Assembly (NCBI RefSeq): GCF_046630445.1
Contig: NC_092337.1
Location: 370,379,501 to 370,443,500, forward strand
Length of the DNA stretch: 64,000 nucleotides
Source: Rutidosis leptorrhynchoides
Taxonomy: Eukaryota; Streptophyta; Magnoliopsida; Asterales; Asteraceae
Direction: 5' to 3'
The notes beneath the pieces are model-generated. The model saw only the letters and a list, made by a program, of their open reading frames with translations. It did not search any database and was not told where the DNA came from. Below, piece by piece: positions 34,691-47,610 of the stretch (within the stretch, counting starts at the first letter, position 1; every line of letters starts with the position of its first letter). A program made the position numbers and the translations under genes.

Positions 34691-35470
34691 ATGTTGATTC
34701 TCTATGGAAAACTGATTTTCTCTGTTTCATTTGTATTAATGTATTTAATCAATACAATAATCCTAGCTCAACGCAATTTCATGTTCCATAACTGCTATAA
34801 TGATATAGATCATTCAAGAAACAACATGTATCACGAAAAACTCAAAATCGCGCTATCCCACATCGATTCCCTCAACAACGGTTATGGTTTCTTTTACGAT
34901 AATTTGGATGTTGATAAACAGGAGACCATATTCACCGAAGCCCTTTGCAGAGGCGACGTAGAACATAATTTGTGTAATATTTGTGTGAATGATGCGTTTG
35001 TTAACTTAGTAAACCTTTGCCCAAATCATAAGAATGCAATTATATATCGCGAAAAGTGTATGTTGAGATATTCCAACGAGACAAATTTATTCGACGCTCT
35101 AAGGTTATCATTGTTTAGAAGGAATGATGAAAGTTCAAATGATGTGGGCCGGTTTACGTTGGTTGTGCACAAGTTGATAAAGAATTTGATTGTTAGTGCA
35201 GCTGCGGGTGATTCAAGGTTGAAGTATGCTAGTGGGAACACGAGTGGGCCGAACCGCACAAAGATTTATGGGCTTGTGCAGTGTGTTCCAATTTTAGTAA
35301 CTCGCGAATGTATTCAGTGCTTGAATGAAGCATACAATTATAAGTTTAATGGGTTGTGTCATGGACGTACCGGATGCTATGGTTTAACACCGGTGTGTAG
35401 TTTAAGGTACGAGACATATCAGTTTTATAACGGGAGTACAACTCGTCCAGCACTAGATCTAGCACCATAA
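34691..35470 (+). CDS. Cysteine-rich repeat secretory protein (two Gnk2/DUF26 domains)
   Basis: A 259-aa secreted protein paralogous to the product of 17394-18128; many stretches are identical, for example GDSRLKYASGNTSGPNRTKI. A signal peptide covers residues 1-26. Domain 1 has Cys86-x8-Cys95-x2-Cys98 plus Cys110 and Cys123. Domain 2 has Cys198-x8-Cys207-x2-Cys210 plus Cys223, Cys229 and Cys236. It keeps the C-terminal YNGSTTRPALDLAP tail that the other copy has lost to a stop. The length fits secreted family members with two domains and no kinase. The frame is intact, but its promoter copy lacks the TATATAAA box, so expression may differ. The two genes probably arose by local duplication and were later spread apart by insertions. 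Confidence 0.87.
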   Translation: MLILYGKLIFSVSFVLMYLINTIILAQRNFMFHNCYNDIDHSRNNMYHEKLKIALSHIDSLNNGYGFFYDNLDVDKQETIFTEALCRGDVEHNLCNICVNDAFVNLVNLCPNHKNAIIYREKCMLRYSNETNLFDALRLSLFRRNDESSNDVGRFTLVVHKLIKNLIVSAAAGDSRLKYASGNTSGPNRTKIYGLVQCVPILVTRECIQCLNEAYNYKFNGLCHGRTGCYGLTPVCSLRYETYQFYNGSTTRPALDLAP

Positions 35471-36959
35471 GGTATGAAAAGTAATTCCGTAATTGAATTA
35501 AACTAGTCATTGGGCCAGCCTGCTTCGGTGAGCTCAATCTAAAACTCAAAACCATTATGATTAATTTACTTTGTATAATTTATAAGGAAGTGGGTGTGCA
35601 CTCAAGTGAGCTTAATATTTAATAAAAACACCTTGCTAACTCTTGTAGCCAGTCAATTGAGTTTATTTTTACGACATTTAGTAATTTAGATGACAAGAAG
35701 CCAATCAATTGATTTTTTTTTTTTTTTTTTTACAACATTTAGTAATATAGATAATTTTGGAGATGTTTAACTTGTTTTCGTCATAAGATGAATGAAAATA
35801 ACATTAGTAGTACTTATTAGACTATAGAACATTTATTATGCCCTAAGTTCGATTGTGAACTTAAATCCGTTAGGGTTTAGTTAGGTGCGTAGGATTTATA
35901 TGTAATCATTATAAATAACTCATTCCTATTAATAATAATATAAATAATAATCTAGGAGGTTTACATCGTTTAATATTACTAAACTCGGTGTTAAAATTTT
36001 ATGTACATTATGTGCTTGGTCTTGTGATAGATGATACATGTATTTGAGCTAGTTTGTGTTGTGTTGCTATGTCAGAGGATCTTTTGTTAAGTGGCCCAAT
36101 TTAGCAATTGTTTATTGTTTATAATTATATTATACTAAAATACATTGCTAAACAGAGAGGTCTTTGAACTTATAAATTTTTTTATTAGATTTTGAATTTT
36201 ACAAAGTTTGGAATTATAGGACAGATTACGAATTGTGATAGATAAATATTTATGTTATTACCGTCGAAATATTTCATTAATCTTATAATTATTAGTTTCT
36301 TTTATGTTATAGTCTAAATCACTTATATAAGAATATACGTGTTATATATTGTATGTTGAACTCATAAATAGCTTTTCGATTGTTATTACTATTTTGACAT
36401 GTAATGTATTTCAGGGCGTGGTAAGACAGAACTACCAAGAATAAGGAGAGGACTTAATAATCTTAAGAAGATTATCCATTATGGTGGAACTTTTGTTATG
36501 CTATTTAATTTAATAATTAATCAGATGTTAATATTTTAAGGCTTTAGGTAATATGTAACTTAAGAAACTCCTGTTACTATGTAATTATAGTATGTTTAAA
36601 GTAACATTCACTGCCTTAAAATTGGGTGTGACATACATTTGGAGAAGCAATTGTTGTATTAATTTTATTATTTAAAATGTTTGAAGCACTTGATTCGTAT
36701 GATCTGTGAATATGACATGATTTTTTTTTTAAAAGACAACCTCTAAGAACGACATAAATGTTTTAAATTAATCCCCGTTGTTTGAGTAACTTAAAAATTA
36801 CACTTCTCTATATGATTCTTTTGATGTAAATGATCATCACTACACGAAAGACTATTTCATGCTATTGATATATATCCAGATTAAGTGACGCTGAGCTCAA
36901 AGAGTTTTCGTGTCTAATCGACGAGCCACTGAGCAATTTCACTAGATGTTCAAAACATT
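35471..36959. other. AT-rich intergenic DNA
   Basis: No gene recognised. A poly-T run is at about 35717-35732 and A/T homopolymer tracts elsewhere. No frame longer than about 60 codons shows a motif. Confidence 0.4.
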
Positions 36960-37128
36960 GCACAAAAGGATATCGAACACACCTTTAGACTGCTTTATGG
37001 TGGGTTTACAAATAGAAAGACACGTGGACGTTCTATAAGTATCAATAAGATGCGAAGAGTAATATATACTTATGTAATATTATACAATCTGATACAAGAA
37101 GTAGTTGGTGAAATTCAACATGAGATGC
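36960..37128 (+). pseudogene. PIF/Harbinger transposase C-terminal relic
   Basis: A 56-codon open stretch, with no ATG at its start, reads AQKDIEHTFRLLYGGFTNRK, then SINKMRRVIYTYVILYNLIQ and EVVGEIQHEM. This is the segment around the third catalytic Glu of Harbinger transposases (compare RKDVERTFGILQGRW at 14947-15319). Glu is retained in DIEHTF. It is unrelated in sequence detail to the other Harbinger copy, so it comes from a different family. Confidence 0.7.
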
Positions 37129-37146
37129 AAACTTTGACGTATTATA

Positions 37147-37700
37147 TCTATACATCTAAAAGACATACTCCAAATGAATAGTAAACTTTATAAGATTTAC
37201 AAACTTACCCTAAACTTTTTAATTTTCTATAACTCAACCACCACCTTTATAATAGTTAACTTTACACCTTTTATAAACTTACCACAAACTTTTCACATTT
37301 TATAATTTATCCACAAACTTTTATAATTTATCCACATTTTATATCTACACATCTAAAAGACATACTCAATAGTAAACTTTATAAGATTTACAAACTTACC
37401 CTAAACTTTTTAATTTTCTATAACTCAACCACCACCTTTATAATAGTTAACTTTACACCTTTTATAAACTTACCACAAACTTTTCACATTTTATAATTTA
37501 TCCACAAACTTTTATAATTTATCCACATTTTATATCTACACATCTAAAAGACATACTCCAAATGAATAGTAAACTTTATAAGATTTACAAACTTACCCTA
37601 AACTTTTTAATTTTCTATAACTCAACCACCACCTTTATAATAGTTAACTTTACACCTTTAACTTTTCACATTTTATAATTTATCCATAAAACTTCTCATT
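37147..37700. repeat. Three tandem copies of Helitron 5' segment (~191-197 bp)
   Basis: The units start with TCTAYACATCTAAAAGACAT at 37147, 37344 and 37535. They share the text through CTATAACTCAACCACCACC and TTTATCCACA. A further diverged, partial unit begins near 37705. Confidence 0.85.
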
Positions 37701-37930
37701 CATTAAAAATCGGTAGCCCAAATGAATAATAGTTAACTTTATAAAATTCACAAATTTACACCAAACTTTTTTATTTTCTATAATTCAACCACCCCCTTTA
37801 TAATAGTTAACTTTATAGTTTTTATAAACTTACCACAAACTTTTCACATTTTATAATTTACTCATAAAACTTCTCATTCATTATAAATCGACTACACAAT
37901 TTTTACTATCTAACAACTATTCATTACTAT

Positions 37931-38260
<330 letters not shown>

Positions 38261-38680
38261 TATTATATAAATAGTTTTCCCTATCTCATTAAATAGTTTG
38301 TACCAATCGTTGATGTACGTCTCATTTTATTGATTTAGCATTTGGTGCTGACATGTTAATTCTATCAAAATTACACATGTCGCTCTTCAATTCGTATTCC
38401 ACACATAACCCATTTAAATCAGTTTCTAGGGTTTCACTCATTAACCGCCGCTTCACATCTTTTCTCTCGACAAGACGAAAACTAAAACAAAAAATGATGA
38501 ATAATTACTTTCACGCTTATTACAAATCAATCACATAACTATTTTGGGTCCTTCCTCGACAAAACGAAAAATAAAACAAAAAAATATGATAAATAGTTAC
38601 TTTTTCAATAATTAGCTATGTAATTAATGTTAATCAAGGGTGAAGAACCGGCGCAAAGCCAGGTCGCCCAACTAATTATA

Positions 38681-39461
38681 TCTATATATCTAAAAGGTAT
38701 AGTCAAAGTGAATAGTAAACCTCACAAGCTTCACAAACTACCCCTAATCTTTTACTTACTTACATTTTAGCCTCAAAATATATAATAATTAACTTTATAG
38801 CTTTTATAAATTTACCACAAACTTTTAACATTTTATACTTTAACCATTAAACTTCTCATTCATTATAAATCGACCACATACTTTATATACTACCTAATAG
38901 ACAAAAACGATTAATAGTCACCAGGGGCGTTTTCGTTATTTCACTTTTTTTCCTTTTCCCACCTTTTTTTTTTTCAAAAAAGCCCCCATAGTTGGTTCAA
39001 ATATTAAAATCGACCCCCCAAAGTGTCAAATACTCATTTTCATTAAAAAAATTTAAATAAACTTCACTCAAATATTCAACGGGCCATATCTTCTCACTCG
39101 CAACGAGTTAAATTTTTCTGACACCATCGTTAAACTCGAAATAATTTTAGGAGCACAATGTCACTAACTATACGCAAAACATACGCTTTTTAAAAAACGC
39201 TAAATATTTGAGCTACTTTTCATGCACGTCGATTTTGCGTTAAATTTTTAAAAGTCGACAATTCCATAGTGAAACGCGGAGATGTACATATATTGTTAAT
39301 TTAAAATAATATTTAAATCTTTCACGGATTATACCTTTTAGTTCGAATCGAATTGCGCTTCAAGGATATCATCTTTAGCCACGAAATAATTTTACAAACT
39401 AAACGCAATATAATACATTGAAAACCGAACCCCGGCGCGAAGCGAGGGTTCGAACACTAGT
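38681..39461 (+). mobile_element. Helitron-like element 2
   Basis: It starts TCTATATATCTAAAAGG after an A and ends with the hairpin CGGCGCGAAGCGAGGG followed by TTCGAACACTAG, then T. The hairpin 10-12 bases before a terminal CTAG is the Helitron 3' signature. At 781 bp with no coding capacity, it is non-autonomous. Only five bases (TTATA) separate it from element 1. Confidence 0.75.
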
Positions 39462-39719
39462 TAGGTATAATAAAGGGACCGTCATGATACAGTAACTAAA
39501 GATTACAAGATAAGAGGGTGCAATCAATTGTAGGATGATCTTACCGAACACTCTATAAAAATGTAACACGCACAATATCTATCAGTAATATTTAGAAAAA
39601 CAAAAAGCCTGAGACCTACTAAAAAACAAACCTCCAAAGTAACTCTCCTAATAACATTCTATAAAAATGTAACACGCACAATAGATTGGCTACAAACAGA
39701 AGAAACAGGTTGAGACTTA
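39462..39719. repeat. Spacer with 27-bp direct repeat
   Basis: CTATAAAAATGTAACACGCA and following bases occur at about 39553 and 39661. Similar CCTCCAAAGTAACT words follow each. No gene. Confidence 0.6.
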
Positions 39720-40627
39720 CACAAAAATATACCTCCAAAGTAACTTTGCAAGTCCTCTTTAGACAAAGAAGAACTAGTCACAACAGATTGACCACAAACT
39801 AAATTGTTATTATTAGAAACAGATTTAGTATCATTATGATTGGATTATTCTACTTCCTTTTATAAATTGGAGGATAACCAATGATCTCAAATCATCTTTT
39901 AATAGTATGGTCATTTTTTTTTTTGCACTTTTTACATTTTAAATTAAGATCAAGTCCTACATTGAAATTATTTATGTTATTATTACTTTGAACGCGAGCA
40001 GATACTTGAGGTTTGGGTTTATCATCACAAGAAGAAATCACACCTATGTGTGACTCTTCCCTAGACACGCAAAAGCAGTTTCAAAACTTTTGTATGTTCA
40101 TTAAAAGCAGGTGAAGCATCACACACATAATTTGGAAGTTTAACCATTGCATCATACTTTTTTCTAAGTGTATTAAGTTTATGATAATACTCAGAAACAA
40201 TATTACCATCTTATTTTAAATAACTTATTTGATTATGTAAATTGAAGATTATAGACCCGTCAATTTTATCATAAGTATCTTTTAACTCACTCCACACAAT
40301 AAATGCACTCTCAGAAAAAATTTGACCTAAATACAATTCCTTATATAGAGACCTCAAAATCCAGGACAAAATCACATAATTACATCTTTCCCGTTGACTA
40401 GCCAAGATAGGATCATTAGTATCTTTAATCAAAGAACCATCGATAAATCCTAACTTATTTTTAGTAGCTAAAGTTAACATCATAGACCTACACCAGATAT
40501 GGTAATTTCCAGTACCGATAAACTTTACATATTTTAAAGCAGCAGCAGTAATGTAACTAGCATGCAAATACAGAGGATCACCAAAATCAAATTTATTAAT
40601 TAAAGTAATAGCATTGTCATCAGTCAT
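39720..40627 (-). pseudogene. Copia-type gag relic
   Basis: The minus frame from an ATG at 40627 reads MTDDNAITL, then DPLYLHASYI, NYHIWCRSMMLTLATKNKLG, FIDGSLIK and a WILRSLYKEL region. This is the gag N-terminal domain of Copia elements (UBN2/DUF4219-like). It breaks at 40211 and decays further; around 39860-39930 a knuckle relic reads KCKKCKKKNDHTIKR-stop-FEIIGYPP. No protease, integrase or LTR was found, so the rest of the element is gone. The longer 198-aa frame to 40807 is an artefact of an adjacent tandem duplication. Confidence 0.8.
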
Positions 40628-40776
40628 TGTAAATATCAGAAACAAGTTAGACACATAAATAACAAGCAATACACGAGAAACAAAGAGTAAAGTAATAGCA
40701 TTGTCATCAGTCATTGTAAATATCAGAAACAAGTTAGACACATAAATAACAAGCAATACACGAGAAACAAAGAGTA
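40603..40776. repeat. 87-bp exact tandem duplication
   Basis: AAGTAATAGCATTGTCATCA and the following bases to GAAACAAAGAGTA occur twice, with period 87, at the start of the Copia gag relic. Confidence 0.9.
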
Positions 40777-40898
40777 AAGTACAGAAACAGATATAAGAAA
40801 ATATCAACCCGGAAAAACATATATGGATTAGAACAGAAGAGGTAAGAAATTTTACCCACTTAAAAAAAAATTAATTGACTACATGTTAAGCACTCTGC

Positions 40899-43072
40899 TG
40901 AAACGACCCAACCCGTCGTATTCCGGCCCATAAATTTTTTTCCTTTATAATCCATTAATATTATTAACATTAACGTCCCATTTATGTTTCCAAAACGCTT
41001 CCATTGCAATATTACGTTTAGACAACTTTAAAACGTTTAATACATAAACACTTAACTCAAAAAATACATGTATTTAGACAACAAAACTGGCACAACGACC
41101 CTTGGGACTCCAACGACCCGTTAAATACATTAAAGTAGCGATTTCGACCCAAATGAGTTTAATTTTCAAACAAACGACGAGCATGATGTTTGGGGATAAA
41201 CTACCCAATCCTAGGTCGAATCCAAAAGTAATCCAAGCAAGCAACAAAAAGGGAAATCATCTAAATTCCTAGCATACCCGTGCCAAATCCGCTTCCGAAC
41301 CTAAAAATATAAACAACGAGAGGGTAAGCTAATTGCTTAGTGAATGCAATACTTATACATATACATATATAGTTCACCTACACGCATCCATTTACAAATA
41401 CCATGCAAACAATGTATAAACGAGCTAGCATCGCCAAACATACAACAAGCAACAACATTAGTATATAAACCGCCACAATAATATACTAAATCGTAACAAA
41501 TGCGTAACATACCAAACCATTCCCCGCTATGGCACTACCGACTTGTAAACGACCAATAACGTCGAGTCTCACTCGTATGATGTCACCGACTTGTAAATCA
41601 TCATAAGGTGTCACTGACTTGTGAATCACCAAAGGGTGTCACCGACTTGCGAACCACCCACTACTACGTATGGGTCACCGACCTGTGAACGCCATGTGGC
41701 ATCACCGACTTGTGAAGCACCACTAAGTGTCACCGACTCGTGAATCACCGTAAGGTGTCACCGACTTGTGCAACACCTATCGAGATACTACCGACCCGTA
41801 GTTCTCATCACCTATACCAATAATAAGTCACCGGCCCGTGACGTAACACCAATACTCACGATGTGGCACCTAAGGCCCACATCACGTACGAGTAAATAAA
41901 TTACATACATACATGTATAAATATTCCACTCACCTTATCGCCTAGGTGATGATTAAACGTTTCTGCAAGCTTCAAAGCGAAGTACCTAATACATTAAGTA
42001 CACATTCAATATACAAACTAGTTGGACGAATCACCAACCATCAACTCATGTGTATTTAATGACCCATTTACATTATTTGACTCATTTATGCCAAAACCGC
42101 CCATTTAAAGCCAAGACTCATCATCAATCACTAAAAGCTAGTGATTAAAGTCTCATAACAATAACTAACACCATTTAGGGTATTTTCATACCCATCTTGC
42201 CCAACTAGGTCAACATTACCCATTTGACCCATTTTAACACTTAGACTCACAAATTGATCAAACTTGAACCCATTAATAATCTTTCATCATTACACAAGTG
42301 TATTAGTGATCTAACAACACAATTAATACTTACAAACACCAAATCACAAGACCAAACCCTAGATTACAAAACCTTAGGGTTTCCTTACATCAATTTAACC
42401 CAAATTTACCGATTTAACCCCCAAATGGGTCTTACAAGTCTCAAATGAACAAACCCTAGCCATAAATCAATTAAAACTCAAAACACGGAGTTAATACTTA
42501 CCAACACTATCATGACGTAGCTAGAGACGTAGGGAACAACTTTAAAACTTGGGCTCGGGCGAGATTCGGTCTTCTTCTTCCCCAAAGTGAGCTCTCTCTC
42601 ACTAAAACTCAATCTCTCTCTCTCTCTCTAGAATTTAATTGATGAAGGTGAAGGACTGTTTTATGAGTTAGGATAAGGTTGTATAAGTTTTTAAGTCCCC
42701 AAAACCGGCCAAAATTGAAAAGACCAATACACCCCCAAAAGATGCCATTTAATCGGGTTAAAAGAGACAATACAGTGACTTTCATCGCGTACCGCGACAC
42801 TTGGTCGCGTATCGCGACAACCAAACGCGACAGGTATTTTTGAAACGCGATATTTGAACAGAAGTTGGGTTTCAGAAGTGGTCGCGTTTCATCCAGACCC
42901 ATTGCGATTCACGATGTAACAGGACGCGATACACCCTATTGGGACGCGACAGTTTACCAGTAGGCCTCCAAATCCCAATTTTAAATCACTTAATCACAAA
43001 CACAACCAAGTATGAACATTCTAAAGATTAGTTACGTACCTTAGACATGTATGATGAAAACGAGATGTTACA
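40899..43072 (-). repeat. 3' LTR of gypsy C
   Basis: 2,174 bp, close match to 46375-51851 minus the nested LTR. It contains a minisatellite (41545-41850), a (CT)n run near 42606-42630, and a cluster of CGCGAC words at 42788-42952. Minus-strand frames across 42609-42902 are by-products. Confidence 0.9.
41545..41850. repeat. LTR minisatellite, CACCGACTTGTGAA unit
   Basis: About ten imperfect units of 20-30 bp share GTCACCGACTTGTGAATCACC. The same array lies in the other LTR copy at about 47015-47320, so it predates the insertion. Confidence 0.9.
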
Positions 43073-44440
43073 ACTCTCCCCCACATAAATTGGATCATGT
43101 CCTCGTGATCCGCACCAACACTAGAAGTTAAGCACTTCTCCCTCGAACATTTTCGCTTCCAACACGGAGTCACACACGTAGTAAATCACGCATCCGAATC
43201 CCGCTTTGTACACTAACGCATTATATTATAACAACCGTACTTCACACTTTTACTCGACCAAAATTTCCACCACTCACTCGGAAGTACACCGTGAAAACTT
43301 CACAACATTCTTCCAATGGCCTTATCATTCCATCATTTTCAACGATATCGGGTAATCAACCCACGAAACAAAACAACCGCAACTGTTTGCTCCTACGCCG
43401 AGTATCCAAACTCGTACCATACACCTCACAATCATCCTAAAAGTAGAACAATTCATGACGATCATCGTCGTCGCGCCTTTCAATCGTAGTGTATTCCGGA
43501 ATCATCCCGACGCTTTCCGAAAATCTCTTGTATCCGCCATTCGGGAACCTCGCCATCCCAACTCATGTCGCAAAAATATCCTTCTCAATTTATTCCAAAG
43601 TCTAACTTGGGACTTCTCCGAAGACCACCGAAGTCTTCTTTTCCTAATTAAGCGACACCCGTTCGCCAATCACGTCTACTAGATAGGGATTATTCTAAAA
43701 TCTCCGGTACTTAACTCCCCCACTTAGGGTTTTAACGCCACACTATCATCGTCAAGATGGTAATACCTTTCGGAATTTCAACATTCCACAACACATGACC
43801 GGTCTCGATGTTGGTCATACCCAATAATTCTTCGCGGATTTACATAAAGCACTCGAACCTCGACCGTTCAAATCGGTCAAACGTTAACGCCCGCTAATCA
43901 TCACGATAAACCATTATCGTACCTTCGGGTTTCTCATCGGCACCCAAGTATAAAGTAATTACACAACCGGAGTGAAGCATTCCACTAGTAGGTATACGGA
44001 GGCACCTGACGTAGTGTTATGCAACTCCCATTACTACCACCGAGTCTCAATAGCTCAACCCTTACGGGGTCCCTCCTCGGTGTCATACGTCACTTGACTA
44101 CTCGAGGTCACACGAATCCAATGAACATTACGGCTCAATGCCCACAACTTTCTAGTGACACCTGCTAGTCACTATCCACCTAAGCTGCACAACTAGCCTA
44201 TTTACCTTTTAACTCATCACTAAAGAGACGCTTGGAACACCAAGACTTACACCCTAACTCGCACCGTCATGGTTACTTACACACAATCAAAGATAGTCAA
44301 CAACCGTGACTCCACTCGCACACATACATGGTCAACGTAAACGCCTCTCGAACGACATACCATTTCTACGCTAACCCTTATGGAGAGCATTACAAGTAAC
44401 CCTCTAATCATATCACAGTTACACCCCAATAGGTTAACCC
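43073..44440 (-). other. Gypsy C interior, 3' non-coding part
   Basis: On the minus strand it ends in a polypurine tract (TATGTGGGGGAGAGT) next to the 3' LTR. It is duplicated as 51852-53015 up to about 44234. No pol motif could be read; short frames on the plus strand are by-products. Confidence 0.6.
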
Positions 44441-44860
44441 TCAACACCATAAGATTAACCCGACCCGGTTAGTCAAACACGCTCGGTCAACCTTCCTTGG
44501 TTAACACCTAACATCTAATTGATTAACCCGACCCGGTTAGTCAAACGCACTCGGTCAACCCGACTAGGTAAAACCCCTAACAACAATTGATCAACCCAAC
44601 TTGGTTAGTCAAACGACCCTAACAACAAATGATTAACCCGACTTGGTTAAGTCAAACTCACTTGGTCAACCCGACTAGGTAAACCCCTAACAACAATTGA
44701 TTAACCCGAATCGGTTAGTCAAACGCACTTGGTTAACCCGCCCTGGTCAACACTTAACATCTAATTGATTAACCCGACCCGGTTAATCAAACGACCCTAA
44801 CAACAATTGATTAACCCGACATGGCTAATCAAACCGCAATGGACTAACTCGACCTAGCTA
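44440..44860. repeat. Minisatellite with GGTTGACC / GATTAACCCGAC units
   Basis: Imperfect units of about 60-80 bp contain GATTAACCCGACCCGGTTAG, TCGGTCAACC and CCCCTAACAACAATT. They recur about five to six times in the interior of gypsy C, between the 3' part and gag. Confidence 0.85.
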
Positions 44861-44942
44861 GTCACTACACTACATGGATAAATCATTTATTACCCAAAAG
44901 TCACCCACATAAAGATAGTACTAAAATCGAATAGTACATGAA

Positions 44943-45950
44943 TCAAGCGTCATTAGATCTTCGCGCTCCGTCACTATTCCACTCGGGACACTCTGACTTT
45001 CGGTGTCCCTCCTTTCGGAACTTAAAACATATGACCTTGCCCGACGGGCAATCAAGAGACTTATGTCCCGTTTGCCCACAATTATAACACGCAAATTTAG
45101 AACCACCCGTGCCATTCATCTTCACGCTTCCGGCACCTTCGGTAGCACTCTTACATTTCTTGTTCGAAAGCATCGTCGCTTCGAATTTTCATTTACTAAC
45201 ATCGGAACCGCTTGCCTTTAGGACGAGCGCCTCAAAACCTTTCGCAACATTAAACAACTCATCAAAGGATTTCACCGAACCCCTACTAATCTTCTCCTGA
45301 TAGATGTCATTTAAAGTTCGATAGAAATCTTCCATTAGCATATGATCGTTGCCGGTGTACTCCGGACAAAATTGGGTCTTCGACAAGAAAGTGGACTTGA
45401 GAGTATTCAAATCCATAGACCCTTGCTTCAACACACGCAACTCGCCTTTGAGCCTCGAAAGATCGGCCAAAGTTCGGTACTCCTTGAAAAATTTAGTTTT
45501 GAATTCATCCCACGTGAATTCCATGCATTGCTCCTCACCATAAAGCCGAATCTTTTCGTTCCACCACATCTTGGCATCACCCCTTAACATGCTACTACCA
45601 TACCTTGTTTTCTTATCGAGAGGGCATTCACAAGTACGAAAAGCCCTCTCCATATCGGAGATCCAACGATTGCTCTTTAGTGGATCCCATTCACCATCAA
45701 AAGTGGGAGGTTGAGCATCCTTAAAATTTTTGTAGTAGAAATCTCGCTTTCCCATATTATCTTCTTGAAGAACAATCTTAACTTGTTCCTTGACTAGATC
45801 GACTACTTGCTCGTCAATCGAATCTAGGAACATCTTCCTAACGTCCTCTAGAAAGTCCACATGATGCCTCTTCATAATGGCCTCAACCTTGGCCGTGAAC
45901 TCGGAGTCTTCGCCTTGATCATCGTTATCATGTCCGTTTCTCGTCTTCAT
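44943..45950 (-). pseudogene. Gypsy C gag
   Basis: A gag of about 335 codons starts at 45950 (MKTRNGHDNDDQGED). The capsid region has the retrotransposon gag signature FKDAQPPTFDGEWDP, AKMWWNEKI and FTWDEFKTKFFKEY. One in-frame TGA at 45189-45191 (SDVSK-stop-KFEATMLSNKK) interrupts it. The same frame then carries a first, intact CCHC knuckle CYNCGQTGHKSLDC and a second with the second Cys replaced (CFKFRKEGHRKSEC). It ends at 44943 with no protease beyond. Apart from the single stop it is well preserved, so it may have served as a gag-only element until recently. It would form virus-like particles with other elements' enzymes (inference). Confidence 0.87.
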
Positions 45951-46356
45951 TCTAAGAAATGAACTCGGTTAGGAATGCAACACGAATAAATTACATACAC
46001 CGCCACGATCTATATTCATAATCATATAAATATATTATCGTTCGTGCACCCCATCTTGTTCAATACTTGTTGTACATAACTTGCTTGACTTGGTTTGCAA
46101 CCGTAATAATGGTCGCGAAGCATTATTACGCTCACATGTCATGCCGAGCTATAAATACAACAACCATATCGCTAGATGTTCAACACAAAACAACATGATT
46201 AGTAACAACATAACCAATACATAGCTAGTTCACCTATTTTCTAAGGCACTAACTAAAATTTGAACCGACCCGAAATCCTACAAGTCCCGCAACAATTAAG
46301 CACACACAATAAGTCTAAGTCTAGGCACCTATCTTAAGTCACCTAAATCCCTTAGA

Positions 46357-46373
46357 CCATGCTCTGATACCAC
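46357..46373 (-). other. Primer-binding site of gypsy C
   Basis: The minus strand reads TGGTATCAGAGCATGGT beside the LTR end at 46375. It fixes the minus orientation. Confidence 0.88.
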
Positions 46374-47610
46374 TTGAAACGACCCAACCCGTCGTATTCC
46401 GGCCCATAAATTTTTTTCCTTTATAATATATTAATATTATTAACATTAAGGTCCCATTTATGTTTCCAAAACACTTCCATTGCAATATTACATTTAGACA
46501 ACTTTAAAACGTTTAATACATAAACACTTAACTCATAAAATAAAAGTATTTAGACAACAAAGCGGGCACAACGACCCTTGGGACTCCAACGACCCGTTAA
46601 ATACATTAAAGTAGCGATTTCGAGCAAAATGAGTTTAATTTCCAAACAAACGACGAGCATGATGTTTGGGGATAAACTACCCAATCCTAGGTCGAATCCA
46701 AAAGTAATCCAAGCAAGCAACCAAAAGGGAAATCATCTAAATCCCGAGCATACCCTTGCCAAATTCGCTTCCGAACCTAAAAATGTAAACAACGAGAGGG
46801 TAAGCTAATTGCTTAGTAAATGCAATACTTATACATATACATATAGAGTTTACCTACATACATCCATTTACAAATACCATGCAAACAATGTATAAACGAG
46901 CTAGCATCGCCAAACATACAACTAGTAACAACATTAGTATATAAACCGCCGCAATAATATACTAAATCATAACAAATACGTAACATACCAAACCATTCCC
47001 CGCTATGGCACTACCGACTTGTAGACGACCAATAACGTTGAGTCTCACTCGTATGATGTCACCGACTTGTGAATCATCATAAGGTGTCACTAACTTATGA
47101 ATCACCAAAGGGTGTCACCGACTTGCGAACCACCCACTACTACATATGGGTCACCGACTTGTGAATGCCATGTGGCATCACCGACTTGTGAAGCACCACC
47201 AAGTGTCACTGACTCGTGAATCGCCGTAAGGTATCACCGACTTGTGCAACACCTATCGAGATACTACCGACCCGTAGTTCTCATCACCTATACCAACAAT
47301 AAGTCACCGACCCGTGACGTAACACCAATACTCACGATGTGGCACCTAAGGCCCACATCGCGTACGAGTAAAAAAACTACATACATAAATGTGTAAATAT
47401 TCCACTCACCTTATCGCCTAGGTGATGATTAAACGTTTCCGCAAGCTTCAAAGCGAAGTAGCTAATACATTAAGTAAACATTCAATATACAAACTAGTTG
47501 GACGAATCACCAACCATCAACTCATGTGCATTTAATGACCCATTTGCATTAATTAACTCATTTATGCCAAAACCGCCCATTTAAAGCTAAGACTCATCAT
47601 CAATCACTAA

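Noticed and set aside
40628-40807. N-terminal extension of the Copia gag frame
   Set aside because: Created by the 87-bp tandem duplication; the MTDDNA start at 40627 fits gag.
41545-41850. CRISPR-like array of CACCGACTTGTGAA units
   Set aside because: Spacers are not unique or of fixed length, and the array is duplicated in both LTRs; it is a minisatellite.
42609-42902. Minus-strand frame of 97 aa, with a near copy at 51463-51681
   Set aside because: Both lie inside gypsy C LTRs; the similarity is due to LTR identity, and the protein has no motif.
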